The position numbers and the translations under genes were made by a program. The notes below the pieces were generated by a model. That model made no database searches. It was not told the origin of the DNA and saw only the letters and a list, made by a program, of their open reading frames with translations. Shown one piece after another: positions 1-12,314 of a stretch of DNA of 64,000 nucleotides. Each line of letters opens with the position of its first letter. The stretch's first letter is position 1. Source of the DNA: Mangifera indica (taxonomy: Eukaryota; Streptophyta; Magnoliopsida; Sapindales; Anacardiaceae); NCBI RefSeq assembly GCF_011075055.1, contig NC_058137.1:18833463-18897462 (forward strand). Reading direction: 5' to 3'.

Positions 1-3000
1 GAGAATATAATTGAGGCTGGAGATTATCCATACTTATATAAGTCCGCACGATTAGGGAACTTTTATTATAAGTTCAGTGATCTTCCTCCCGGAAACTACG
101 TTGTTGATTTTCATTTCGCGGAGATTGTAAACACCAATGGACCTAAGGGAATGAGAGTATTCAATGTATTTGTGCAGGAAGAGAAGGCAAGTTATTATGC
201 AAAGTTGACTTCATTATTTTTTTCTTTTGTTTTTTTGTAGGAAAATACTTATTGTTTGGGGGATAATTGCAGGTCCTTTCTGATTTTGATATTTTCTCCA
301 TTGTTGGAGCAAATAAACCGTTGCAAGTAGTTGACACCAAGGTCTCTGTAAAGGAGGATGGAATAATTCATATAAGATTTGAAGGGGTTAACGGAAGCCC
401 AGCGGTTTGTGGAATTTGCATAAGGAAGGCGGCAGTGATGTCAGGTACTGTGAGTTTTAGTTTGTTGTTTCAATAAACGATTTGGGGATACAAGTATAGT
501 ATGTGCACATATTGAAACATCTTCTAATGTACCTCATCTGGAAATTTGGTGAAGTTCCTCGGGTGTCACATGAATATCTAAAATGTAACAACTGTGCTGC
601 CGAGATTGAAGTGTCTTCAGCTCAGGTTAGACTCAAATGATGTGAAGAGTTGCAGTGTTGAGATATTAACTTGCTGCTTAATTGTTCTTTGCTTTTATGG
701 CTTGTAGAAGAAACTTCTGCGAGTAAAAGCTACAGATAAGTATGAAAAGAAGATACAAGAGCTCACTAAGCAGTGCCAGCTTAAGACAAATGAATGCCAT
801 GAAGCGTGGATGTCACTGACTCAATCAAATGAGCAGCTGGAGAAGGTTAGGATGGAACTCGACAACAAAATCTTTCAAACACTGACTCTAGGTAATTATT
901 AAAGCATATATTATTTACTTTTTTAGTAGAACAGAAGCCAGTAGATGGACTTCCTCTCTTTCTTTCTTTGTTGGTGTTACCCAACACAACTGACAAACAA
1001 AGTTGTTGACAAAAAAAACCTTTCAAATGCTGAGTCTAGGTGATTATGACAACACAAGTTCTTTTATATATATGTAAATAAGACGTCAGCAGATGCAGTT
1101 TACTTTCTTGATAGGCTCTAATAATGTTAAAACAAATTATGTATAGAGTTTCAGTTTGAGAAATTTACAGTATGCTGAGGTGTAACATTGTCAAAGCTTC
1201 ATGTGTTAGTAACTGATTGATGGTTTATATAATGTAAGTCAGAGCCACTCAGGAGGGAATCATCAATTGATGGTTATCTTTGGCATTATGTTCTTCTAAG
1301 TCAGAAAATTTCTGAAATTATTCATTTTTCCTGTTAGATCAAACTGTCGGGAAACAAGCAGAAAATTTAGGGGATATTACCAACAGGTATGAGTGTGATA
1401 AAAAATATTGGTCAGATGCAGTCAATGAGCTACAAGAAAAAATAAAGGCAAGTAAAGGAGATTTTTCAGGACATATGAAATTATCCTTGCTATATTTCGT
1501 GATTTGTTAGTGATGCTCTTTTCTTACCATGAATTATAATTAATGTCTGTGTAGACGATGAAACAAGAACATTCTCAACTCTCTCAGGCAGCACATGAAT
1601 GTGTGGATTCGATACCTGAGTTGAACAAAATGGTCACTGGAGTTCAGGCATTGGGTAGGTTTGGTTACACAATAAATTTGTTGGTATTGAGAAACACTTT
1701 GTTTTATGCACACTCATGCTTTCGGACTGCAGTTGCACAGTGTGAGGATTTTAAAATGAAGTATGTCGAAGAGCAAGCCAAGAGAAAGGAGCTTTATAAC
1801 CAAATTCAGGAGACAAAAGGCATGTTTTTTCCCCTTGTAGTAATCATCTGCTGTATTATATGTAGAGAATTTAGAATAAAAGGAACTTAAATGTTTATTG
1901 AATATCAGGTAATATCAGGGTTTTCTGTCGGTGTCGTCCATTAAATAAGGATGATATTTCTGCTGCATGTGCGACAGTCGTAGACTTTGATGCAGCAAAA
2001 GATGGAGAGCTTGGGATTTTAAATGGTGGTTCCACAAAAAAGTCTTTCAAATTTGACCGAGTTTACACACCAAAAGATAGTCAAGGTATTTATATATCAC
2101 AGTAGACTGATTGATATGATGTAAGAATTTTAATTTTGGGAAGTGCGTACTGAGCCAGGCTTTTGTTTTTGCCTTAACAGTTGATGTGTTCGTGGATGCT
2201 TCACCAATGGTGACTTCCGTGCTAGATGGATACAATGTTTGTATATTTGCTTATGGGCAAACAGGGACAGGGAAGACTTTTACGATGGAGGGTACTAAGC
2301 AGAATAGAGGAGTCAATTACAGGACTCTTGATCAATTATTTGAAATTGCCAAGGAAAGGAGTGAAACTTTTACTTACAATATATCTGTAAGTGTGCTTGA
2401 AGTTTACAATGAGCAAATCAGAGACCTGCTAGCTGCGCCAACATCAAAGAAGTAAATTCTTTCGTTTCCCAGCTTAATAATCAGGAAAAAACTCAAATGT
2501 ACTAGTAAATTTTGGGAAGTATGATTAAGTTAACATTATGAAGTTGGTTTAAATATGGCTTGGCTTGCTGATATAAACTTGCCTGACAACAAAATGCCCA
2601 TTGACATTTTTTTTCCTGGGTTTATCTAGATTGGAGATAAAGCAATCTTCTGGAGGTTCCCATCATGTTCCAGGAATCGTGGAAGCCCGTGTTGACTGCA
2701 TTAGGGAAGCTTGGAATGTTCTACAGGCTGGAAGTAATGCAAGAGCTGTTGGATCCAATAATGTGAATGAGCATAGCAGCCGATCTCATTGGTACTAAGC
2801 TCCAAATCTTTTTTTTTTGGTGAATGTTCTTAAACAAGATTCTACCAAGCTGTTTTATTTTCATAGACGATTGACCTAAACTTTTTAAAATTATCAAACA
2901 GCATGCTGTGTATAATGGTAAGGGCCAAGAACTTAATCAATGGTGAGTGTACCAATAGCAAACTTTGGCTTGTGGATTTGGCTGGCAGTGAGCGACTTTC

Positions 3001-5158
3001 AAAAACTGATGCACAAGGAGATAGACTCAAGGAAGCTCAAAATATTAATAGATCTCTTTCAGCACTTGGAGATGTCATATACGCTTTAGCAACTAAAAGT
3101 AGTCACATTCCATATAGGTCTGCTCTACGTCTTTCTTGCCTATGTATCATTCCATCAGAATCTATTTTTGATTTTAAATATATTTGCTTTTTGTTTCAGG
3201 AACTCTAAGTTGACACATCTACTACAAGATTCATTAGGTAGATTTTATCCGGAGTGTGTCTATTTTGAATTCATGAGAGGACTTCAAAATTCATCTTGAT
3301 TTGTCACTCATATTGATATCAATGTGTATGTGTTGCAGGGGGTGACTCCAAAACTTTAATGTTTGTGCAAATCAGCCCTTCAGAGAAGGACTTAAGTGAG
3401 ACCTTGAGCTCATTAAATTTTGCAACTCGAGTTCGAGGAATTGAGTTGGGCCCTGCGAGAAAGCAAATAGATACGACTGAACTTCAAAAAATTAAAGTGA
3501 TGGTAATTTCTCTTAGTATTTTGAACTAATATCATGTATACTAATAATAGTTTGATCATTTAATAATTACAATTAATTATCTTCCGTAAGCTTGAAAAAG
3601 CAAGACAAGAATCAAGATCCAAGGATGAATCTATAAGGAAGCTAGAAGAGAATTTACAGAACCTTGAGAGCAGGGCCAAAGGTAAGGATCAATCTTTCAA
3701 AGACCAACAAGAGAAGATCAAAGAACTTGAAGGTCAACTTGTGTTGAAGTCAAACTTGCATGGCCAATCGGAGAAGCAATTCTTACAACTTTCAGATAGA
3801 TTAAAGGGCAAAGAAGAGCTTTGCAGTAATCTCCAAATAAAGGTTGATTTCAGTTGACTTGTAATCGATATTTTACTTCTTTTGTTAGTGGCTAACCAGA
3901 ATCCATTTTCTGGTGAAGATCAAAGAGCTAGAAGCGAAGCTTAGAGAGCAACAACAATCAGAGTCTGCAACTTTCCAACTGAAGGTTTAGCATCAACCTA
4001 CTTTAATGTTTGAAGAAATGAAATATCATTTTGTTTTCCTGTTCTTGGAAATCCGTGTTGAAAGTTGATTGCTGATGCAGCAATTTTATGAACAAGTGAA
4101 AAACTACTTTGAAGCTTGGAAGATAGACCTAAGCTTCTTTTCCATCCAATGTTAAACAAAACTGATTTAGCTATTGTTTTCTTTGAGCAGATCAAAGATC
4201 TTGAGAATAAGCTGAAAGAGCAAGAGGAGGAGTCCCAGTCTCACTCATTTATCCTTCAAAACAAGGTTGTCAAGATTTACTGCTCAGTGCTAATTTTTAA
4301 TCTATTTTATAAGCAAATGGGAAATTGGAGAAACCATATTTATCTATATACTTTTTTTTACGACTACAGATCAAGGAGCTTGAGACTAAATTGAAAGCGC
4401 AGGAAGAGAAGAGTGAAGAGTCCACTGTGCTTCGCCAAAAGGTTAAACCTTTATTCAAATAGAATATATTGGTGGCTCGTGTATATTGTGAATAACAAGT
4501 AAATCTTTCGTACCAGAGAACCTGGAAACTATCTGGTTTTTAAGTCTTGATATAGTGAACCATTTATATTATTTGTGAACCTTACCTCCATTCAACTCAT
4601 GCAGTTGCAAGAAATTGTAGCTGCCGCTGACTAATTAGAATCATTAACTTTGAGAGATTTAATGGGAGGAAAATTCGCTGATCTTCTGAACTGCTTGCCA
4701 TTATTGACTAACTAGTGTTCTGCATGTAATGGCAGATTAAGGAGCTTGAGGACAAGTTGAAGGAGCAAGAGAAACCATTTGCTGACCTGATACGAGCCAC
4801 TCCAACTGAAAGCAAAAGTTGTAAGAGAGATGATGAAGTGATGAGTGATATTGATCTTCGAATTCTAAGGAGTTCTAACCGGCCAATGAGTCATGGTTCT
4901 GTATTGCCGAAAGGAAATGATTATCTGTTTGAGACTCAAAAGAAACGACAGTCTAGGAGTGCAGAAACAGAGAATGCTATGGTATCAACTTCTTTACATG
5001 ATAACAAGAAGAGGAAATCTGACCCTCCTAGAGTTGCAAGGCTGGTGAGAACAACAAAAGCTGTCACCAGTATTCAAGGGCCTTCCATTCAGAAGAGAAT
5101 TAGTAAAGATCAGGTTGCAGGAATTAAGGATACAAAGAAAAAGATCTGGTCAAGATAG
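1..5158 (+). CDS. MDKIN: Malectin-domain KIN-14 kinesin, 3' part (5' end outside window)
   Basis: Minus-end-type kinesin heavy chain with an N-terminal malectin (di-glucose-binding) domain, the class of Arabidopsis At1g72250/At2g22610. Phase-consistent exons read from the sequence: 1-186, 273-444, 555-625, 708-891, 1338-1447, 1555-1654, 1733-1819, 1909-2085, 2181-2451, 2630-2791, 2902-3117, 3200-3237, 3339-3502, 3591-3842, 3919-3984, 4191-4265, 4370-4441, 4736-5158; they give 941 visible residues. The first two exons encode the end of the malectin fold ([18 protein letters not shown]). A coiled coil follows, then the motor: [10 protein letters not shown]-loop GQTGTGKT (2255-2278), switch I NEHSSRSH (2766-2789), switch II DLAGSE (2974-2991). 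The motor lies C-terminal to the stalk, as in KIN-14, and a basic tail follows a second coiled coil. Introns after exons 1, 5 and 7 start with GC instead of GT. No frame breaks are seen. Family function (microtubule-dependent motor, ATP hydrolysis) is inferred from homology. Confidence 0.93.
3919..4795 (+). repeat. Tandemly duplicated coiled-coil exons of the kinesin
   Basis: Four exon starts (3919, 4191, 4370, 4736) each encode the same heptad-like unit, variants of IKELExKLKEQE. All are phase 0 on both sides, and the first three are 66, 75 and 72 bp. They look like duplicated exons that lengthened the C-terminal coiled coil without shifting frame. Confidence 0.75.
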
Positions 5159-5974
5159 TGAATCAGATTGCTCATCTGTTGTTTCTCTTCTCATTCTTGT
5201 GTGTATTAATGAGATAAAATTTGTAGTTTAAACTCTACTGAAGGAATGGAAGTTACTTTCTTTGTTAACTTGTGAAAAGGAAACATATAGGGTGTCACAA
5301 TTTTTATTATTGAATTATGATTATAGTAATAATTAATTATGTGATACTTAATTCTTCGTATAACTTATGATTATTGAATTATGAATAATCATAATCCAAT
5401 TATGACTGTGTGGTAAAATGTCTATTATGTTTAATCTTTAGCTTTTGAATTAGAAATGTAAAAAATTCAATAATCAAATAATTCAAAAAAAAAAAAAATC
5501 TTACTGGCTTTTGGATTATGAATTTAATATTATAAAAATGTGATTATTATATATAATTTAATCATTTATATAAAGTATTTTAAATATATCATAATTGATT
5601 ATTTAATTCAAAAATCTAATAATATAGATTAAGTAAACTATACTAAACAAGCAAGTTAATTCTGTATAATGAAAGAAAGTTTTAGTTTAAATAGTTGTTT
5701 TTATTTTTCATATAATTTGGCCGGCATTAAAAGTATAAATGCAGATTATTTTATCAATTGGGTTTCCTTTTACAATAAAATTACGTGTACAATTTTTTAA
5801 TATAATTTTATACACAAATAATGATGTATCATCATATGATTAAGTATTGTTTTATCTTTAATTTTTAACTATCTAATTACATAATATCATATCATTATTT
5901 ATATACATAGTTATACACATAATATTATTCTTTCTTTTATTATTTCGGTCTTCTTTTGAAAAAAAATCCAAAAA
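5159..5974. other. Kinesin 3' UTR and AT-rich spacer
   Basis: The first ~100 bases are the probable 3' UTR of the kinesin. The rest is AT-rich with repeated ATTATGATTATTGAATTATG-like words around 5300-5410 that suggest an old palindromic MITE, and a separate AT-rich MITE at 5781-5935. No gene is seen. Confidence 0.5.
5781..5935. repeat. AT-rich palindromic MITE, copy a
   Basis: One of six dispersed copies of a ~150-180 bp element centred on a palindrome resembling ATGATTRAGTRTTRTTTTAT and its complement. Other copies are near 6848, 24221, 26917, 28543 and 33931. Non-coding; superfamily not determined. Confidence 0.55.
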
Positions 5975-6842
5975 GGCTAAAAGACTTATTCCCACCCAAG
6001 GTTTAGTACATATCTAAACTTTCGTTCGTTAAGTTTTAAAAACTCAAATACTCACTTATAAATTGTTAAAGTTAACAAAATTCGTTAGTTTTAAGAGTAA
6101 AATTATCATTTAACTAGTGATATTTAAAAAATAAAATTTTATCTCATTTCCCTTCGAAACCCTAAAAATTAATAATTTCTCTTAGGTTTAAGTTTTAAAA
6201 AGTTAGATTTTTCCCTCCAGGGTTTCAATTTTTCAAATGATAATTTTATGGCAAACGACCACCTTCTTTAGCGCTCTCCTAACGGTATCTCTCCTTCTTC
6301 GGTGCTATTTCTCCTTCATGACTATCTCTCTTTGTGTCTTGCTCAATTGTCTTTGGATAAATTGTTTGTTTGGATGACAAATGATTTGTCCAAATGACAA
6401 TGCTCAATAGACGCTTCAACTCGTCTTGCTTTGTTTGGACGTTACCCTTCCTTCTTTGATTCATCTTGTGTCGGATGAATACGAGTTCATCATCCTTCCT
6501 TCTTCTTTGGCTGTTGACGACGTCTCCTGAATGAGACAAGAAGATGGGTGGGAAGGCCAACTTCAATTGTTAGAGAAGCAAGGAAAAATATGCAAACCCT
6601 GGGGAGAAAAGATTAATTTTTCAAACTTTTCGGTGGGAGGAAATTATTAGTTTTATAAAAAGGGAAAAAATGAGATAAATTTTTATCTTTTAATATTATT
6701 AATTAAATTATGTTTTTACGCTTAGATTTAATAGATTTTCTTAACTTTAATAACTGATAGATGAGTATTTGTGTTTTTAAAATTTAACAGATGAAAATTT
6801 GAAAACAGACTAAACCTGTGGTAAGAATAAGTCTTTTAGCTT
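5975..6842. mobile_element. Mutator-type MITE, copy A (diverged)
   Basis: Long imperfect terminal inverted repeats begin GGCTAAAAGACTTATTC on the left, with the complement ending ...AAGTCTTTTAGC on the right. They remain alignable for about 100 bp. The ends match the better preserved elements at 16185-16898 and 36715-37671. The flanks give only an imperfect 9-bp duplication. The interior is non-coding: C/T-rich, then G/A-rich, so it can fold back. Confidence 0.7.
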
Positions 6843-6847
6843 CCTTA

Positions 6848-7005
6848 AAGAATAAAAAATATGTATACATATTTTTTATATATAATTTAGGTATATAGAT
6901 AATGTGTTATTATATGATTAAATATTATTTTATTTTTAATTTAAAATTATTTAATTATATAATAACATATCATTTATGAATAAAAAAATATCAACTTATA
7001 ATTTT
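6848..7005. repeat. AT-rich palindromic MITE, copy b
   Basis: Same family as 5781-5935. The central inverted segment is around 6905-6965 (TTATATGATTAAATATTATT and its inverted partner). Non-coding. Confidence 0.5.
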
Positions 7006-7854
7006 ATAGTTCCAAAAAATGTATAATCATTATTACTTTCACGTGGCTGATTGAAATATAACATCGGAAGAAGGGATTTGTAGGCCCATCAATTTTTTCT
7101 GGGCTTGGGTCCAGCAAACCAAACATAGGCTCTTGTGGGCCTTGGCATCACATAAAGAAGATTCGCCACTCGTGTATTGTAAAACTGATAAATAAATATA
7201 CAATAAATTAATAATTTTTTTATTGGCCCTAGCTTGGACTGATGGAATTATAAATGAATAAATTTGATAAATTTACAACATAATACACAGTAATAAAAGG
7301 TTTCTATATGTCCCACTAATAATGTAAATTAATAATTTGTTAATAAAAAATAAAAGTTAATAAAATTAGTAAAATATTAAACTTTAAAAAAGAAAATTTA
7401 GGTTCGAACTTCTACTACACTTATAAAACCGTAATTTGAATTACTTATAAAAAAAAACCAACTTGTTAAATAGAGCATTATATTGAAAACATCCTAATTT
7501 CTCCTTTATAACTTCGAATTTGTTCTTGATATGGATGATATCAATGGAACCTTTGAAATAAGAAGTCATTGGTTCATATGCTTTCTTATAGCCTTTTGTT
7601 ACCCTTATATAAGGTAATGCCTTATTTGATTAAATATTAATAATCAAATTAATTAAAAATACATTGAATGTATGTTGATAATTAAGTGCATTCATGATTT
7701 TATTAGGTTCAATAAATACAATGAATTTTATTTATTTTTAAATAACTTAATTATCAATTGCTAGTTTGATTAAATAAGAAAATAAAAAATATTTTGATAA
7801 ATTAATAAATTATCAATATAAATTAATAATTGATGCTTAATTAATGGATTTCCA
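7006..7854. other. AT-rich intergenic spacer
   Basis: No coding potential recognised. A segment at about 7615-7850 rich in TTTGATTAAAT words and their inverse may be an old fold-back repeat, truncated by the Copia element that begins at 7855. Confidence 0.4.
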
Positions 7855-8054
7855 TGGATTAAGTCCTTGTATCAAGAAACCAAGACCGCAAAAGCAAGGA
7901 AGAAAATAGAAGAATTAAGAAGAAAGAAGAGAGAAATGTGTTACCGTGAAATACACATGTATTGTTACTTACTTCCTTTTTATACAAGATGGAACAGTCA
8001 CAGTTGACGGAATAACTTCATCTGCTGTTACATTTAACCAAAGTCATCCTAACA
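7855..8054 (-). repeat. 3' LTR of the outer Copia
   Basis: Shares with 18663-18891 the stretch ending AAAGTCATCCTAACA and an inner TTCCTTTTTATACAAGA segment. It is bordered on the inner side by CCCCCAT, the complement of a polypurine tract. It is more diverged from its partner at the left end. Confidence 0.7.
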
Positions 8055-8579
8055 TCCCCCATTAAGCTAGACTTTCTTTAATTTCCAAGAACTATCAATT
8101 ACATCTAAGAACTCTTTTGACACTGCCTCTAAATACAAAAAGATTGAAAAACTTTACACATTACAACTGAAATACAATGTCTCAACATCAGTTCAAGAGC
8201 AGTAAAGACAACCCATCTGAACAAGCTTGAAACAATTATATTTCAGCATACCTCATGATTACTCTTGAGAATTACTCATTTCTCCATCAATTCAACAACA
8301 ATAAACCAACAACACCCAGAACTCATATCTCCAACAAGTTAGAACAACATCACTATTCCAATAATTAAACTTATTACTTGTGCAAAACTTATAACCCAAT
8401 ACAACCACTGCAAATAATCACCATAACATTGGCATTCTGAGCAACATATGGAAACATAAGTAATCAGTATAACATTGCAAGTATGTAACACAAGTAAATT
8501 ATTCGACAAAAGGTTTCTCAGATTGATGATAAGAAGAAAGACAAAATTTTTAAGACTTTGTAGATTAAAAGAGCTTCTC

Positions 8580-9990
8580 AAAGTAACAAATTGTCTAGTA
8601 GCCAAAGGTTTTGTCAAGAGATCAACTTTTTGAATTTTAGTTGGAACATATTGAATAACCCACTATTTTCTAGCAACTTGCTCTTAAATATAGTGAGCAT
8701 AAATTTCAATGTGCTTTGTTCTAGTATGATATACTTGATTAGATGCTAAATAGGCATCACTTTGATTGTAACACCAAATTATAGGAGGTGTAGAAAATTT
8801 TAGCCCCAGTTCATTAACTAAGCTTCTGACCTAAGCAATTTCTATTATTTTTTGAGACAATGCTTTATATTTAGCTTTAGTAGATGATAATGCAACTATT
8901 TTTTATTTTCTAGAACTCTATTGAATAAGGTTTGAATTTAAAAAAGATAGTATTTAGTAGTGGATCCCCTGTCATGCAAACTACTGACCCAATTTGAGTT
9001 TGAAATATAGTTTAGATGTAATAGATCTCCTTGTGTGAACTACAATCTAAAGGTTATAGTCTTTTTAACATACCTGAGTACACTTTTACAAGCTTACCAA
9101 TGGGTAGTAGTAGGTTTTTGTAGAAACTAACCCAATTTGTTGACAGAAAAGGCAACGTCAAGTTTAGACAGGGTTAGATACTGCAGAGCAGCCATTACAC
9201 TTCTCTATGGTGATGAATCTTCAAACATAGGGCTGTCATTTAAAGTTAACCTACTGCTAGTAGCAAAAGGGTTGTACATGGTTTTGCTTCAAACATTTTA
9301 ACTTTAATTAGTAGATTTTGAGCATATTTTGTCTGATTTAAATATAAACCAAACTTGGACCTTGTAACTTCAAATCCCATAATATAATGCAAACAACTTA
9401 GAACTTTAAATGCAAATTTATCATTTAAATGTTGAATTAATTTGTCAACAAGTTTCATATCATTACTAGTAAGTATGATATAATCTACATATACTAGCAC
9501 ATAGATTACTTTGTCTCCACTATTATACAAAAACAAATTGGTATCCATTACTGCATTATGAAAGCCTTAAACAAGTAAAAAAACATTCAATTTGTTAAAC
9601 CAGACTCTAAGAGCCTGTTTCAACCTACATAATGCTTTATTCAGCTTGCAAACAAGCCTACTTCCTTTATAGTTAGTGGTAAAGCTATCACGTTGATGCA
9701 TATATGTTGTCTCCTCTAAATCTTCATTTGAAAAAAACATTGTTAATATCAATTTGCCTAACATCCCGATTAAATTGAATTGCCAAACTCAAATAATTCT
9801 AATTGTGGCAACTTTTATAATTAGGCTAAAGGTTTCAAAATAATAAATATCAGGTGTTTGTTGAAACCTTTTTGCTACAAGTCTAGTATTATATCTCTTA
9901 CACCCAACTAGATGCATGTCTGATTGAATAGGAACCAAAGTCTAAGTGTTATTAGCTATCAAAGCATTAACTTAGCTTTCATGGCAACTT
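8580..9990 (-). pseudogene. Outer Copia reverse transcriptase and RNase H remnants
   Basis: The minus-strand frame at 9246-9764 carries RT motifs: LCRLKQALRVWFNKL before, and YVDYIILTSND (the catalytic YVDD box changed to YVDY) at 9450-9500. RNase H follows at 8580-8780 with TRTKHIEI and VDLLTKPLATRQ, interrupted by stops at codons for Q and K positions. The loss of the second catalytic aspartate and the stops make it inactive. The N-terminal RT part runs to the insertion point at 10183. Confidence 0.8.
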
Positions 9991-10178
9991 TACATTTAGG
10001 ACTAGACAAGGCTCTAGAGATAGTCATAGGTTCAAATGGAAAAGAGGACTCAATATTGGATATCTTAGTAAGGGAATAGATAAAAGGTTTTGAAAGTTTA
10101 GCAAAGTCAAAAGGTTTCAACACTCATAAGACTAGTAATGTTTGTGTGTATAAGTTTAAGTGAGTTTAAGGCTGAGCA

Positions 10179-10183
10179 ATGAG
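10179..10183. other. Target-site duplication (left) of the inner Copia
   Basis: ATGAG directly abuts the left LTR end TGTTGGAAGC; the same five bases follow the right end at 14662-14666. Confidence 0.85.
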
Positions 10184-10619
10184 TGTTGGAAGCTATGGTG
10201 AGTTAAAAGTATGGATTCTTAACACAAATGAGGAAGACGGAAAAAAGTTAACTTCAAAGCTTTTATTTCTATATATTCACTTCATAAATCCACACACTTA
10301 ACAACTGATTACAAGTCTTTTTATATACCTAAACATCAGCTATTAACCTTTAAAAAAACGTGCAGAATAAAAGTCTAAACAGTAGATATTATTTCTGCGC
10401 AGCTGTTACTAAAATAGCTACAACTTTCTTTAGAAAACTTCAATGAACCTGAAACTTGCACCATTTAAAACTAGACTTAATAAGCTTTAAATCCATATTT
10501 GATTCACCCAAAACGACATTCGTTTGCCTTCCCAAAACGTCCCTTACATTCACCGCACGTTTCTGCCCACTGCTGAAGATGAGAAGTCAAGTTTAATTTT
10601 TTCTGAAAAATTCTCAACA
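10184..10619 (-). repeat. 3' LTR of the inner Copia (436 bp)
   Basis: Begins TGTTGAGAATTTTTCAG when read on the minus strand and ends in CA at 10184. It is preceded on that strand by the purine tract ending AGAGGGG (10620-10628). Its last 198 plus-strand bases recur at 14464-14661. Confidence 0.88.
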
Positions 10620-10669
10620 CCCCTCTGTAAACTTGACTTCTTCACAACTCCAATCATCTCTCTAAGCTG

Positions 10670-11933
10670 CTAAAATCTATCTTTCTTGAGGGGTTTTGTA
10701 AAAATATCGGCTATTTGATCAAGAGTTTTGATATACTCTACCTCAACCTCCTTGTTGGTAATGCAATCTCGAATAAAATGAAACCTTTCATCTATATGCT
10801 TGCTTCGATCATGAAAAATCGGATTTTTCATAAGAGGAATGGCCGATTTGTTGTCCACCATAAGTTTAGTTGCTTCTTTTTGAGCAAAATGAAGTTCATC
10901 CAGCAATCTTCTTAGCCATATCGCATGACATGCACCGACAGTTGTAGCAACATACTCCGATTCACATGTTCAGAGTGTTACAATTGATTGTTTCTTTGAA
11001 CACTATGAAATTGCATTTTCTCCAAAGAAAAATATAAACCTAGTAGTACTCTTCCGATCATCAAAATCATTGGCATAATCACTATCACAATATCCTTTTA
11101 AGTGAGCCTCATTCGAAGAAGTATAAAAAATGCCATAATCAAGAGTACCTTTTAAGTATCGAAGAATTCTCTTTGCAGCTCGCATGTGTTCTTCACTTGG
11201 ATTCTTCATAAACCGACTCACTAATCCTACAACAAATAATATATCAGGCCTAGTACATGTCAAGTACCTTAGGCTTCCCACAAGGCTCCGAAATGTGGTT
11301 GAATCAACTTTCCTTACTCCATCCTTCTTGGAGAGTTTTACTCCGCACTCCATCAGGGTATTCACAGGATTGCAATCTATCATCTTAAACTTCTTTATAA
11401 TCTCTCTTGCATACGCCTCTTGAGAGATAAATATCCTGTCACTCCATTGTTTTACTTCTATCCCCAAATAATATGACATAAGCCCTATGTCACTCATCTC
11501 AAATTCTCGTGCCATCGCCTTCTTAAAATTATCATACACTTGTGGATTATTTTCTGTAAGAATAAGGTCATCCACATAAATGCACACAAATAAAATATCA
11601 TCTTTCTCTTTTTTTAACATAAAGTGCATATTCATGAACACATCTTAAGAAACCATTCTCATGAAGATATTTGTCGAGGAGACTATACCAAGCCCGTGGT
11701 GCTTGTTTAAGGCCATACAACACCTTCTTCAATCTTAACACCTTATCATGATGACCTTCAACCATAAATCCTTTCGGCTGTTCCACATATACTTCTTCTT
11801 CAAGAGCACCATTTAGAAAGGCTGACTTCACATCCATTTGATGAATTGTCCATTGGTTTTGGGCCGCAAGAGCAACCAATAACCGTATTGTCTCTAAGCG
11901 AGCAACGGGAGCAAATACTTCTTCATAATCCAC
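10670..11933 (-). pseudogene. Inner Copia reverse transcriptase-RNase H
   Basis: RT core at 11598-11933 ([40 protein letters not shown]) continues in another frame at 11003-11641 with the intact catalytic YVDDLIL, YYLGIEV, and the RNase H start (YLKGTLDYGI, GYCDSDYAND). The RNase H end is at 10670-10906 (VDNKSAIPLMKNP, DQIADIFTKPLKKD). One frameshift lies at about 11600 and stops lie near 10920-11000. The catalytic motifs are well preserved, so loss of function is recent. Confidence 0.88.
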
Positions 11934-12314
11934 ACCATGCTTTTGTTTATACCCTTTTGCAACTAGTCTTGCCTTGTACCTCTCAATTTCTCCTTTCGCA
12001 TTTTTCTTTAGCTTATAAACCCATTTAACCCCAATTGCTTGATGACCACTTGGTAGTGTGACAAACTCCTAAGTGTCATTTTTCTCAATGGAATGAATTT
12101 CTTACTCCATAGCTTGTACCCATTTCTTGTCTTTAGCAGTTTCTTCAAAACTCAAAGATTCATCATTTGCAAATAGACAAAAAAGATTCTCACCGTCTAT
12201 TCTTTCAGTAGCATCATAGAGATCTCTTATGCTTCGTATTTTTTGAGGTTGTTCGCTTGAGCTTGTTGAGGAAGAAGTGGGTGTGAAAGAAGTTGAACTT
12301 TAACTTTTAGTCTC

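Noticed and set aside
4078..4190. Possible extra kinesin exon after the acceptor near 4080
   Set aside because: A micro-exon encoding QFYEQ with a GTGAAA donor is possible, but the longer reading runs into a stop and nothing supports its use.
4600..4640. Exon-like TTGCAAGAAATT segment in the last kinesin intron
   Set aside because: Only four codons before a stop or donor; it may be a decayed duplicated exon but is not needed for the frame.
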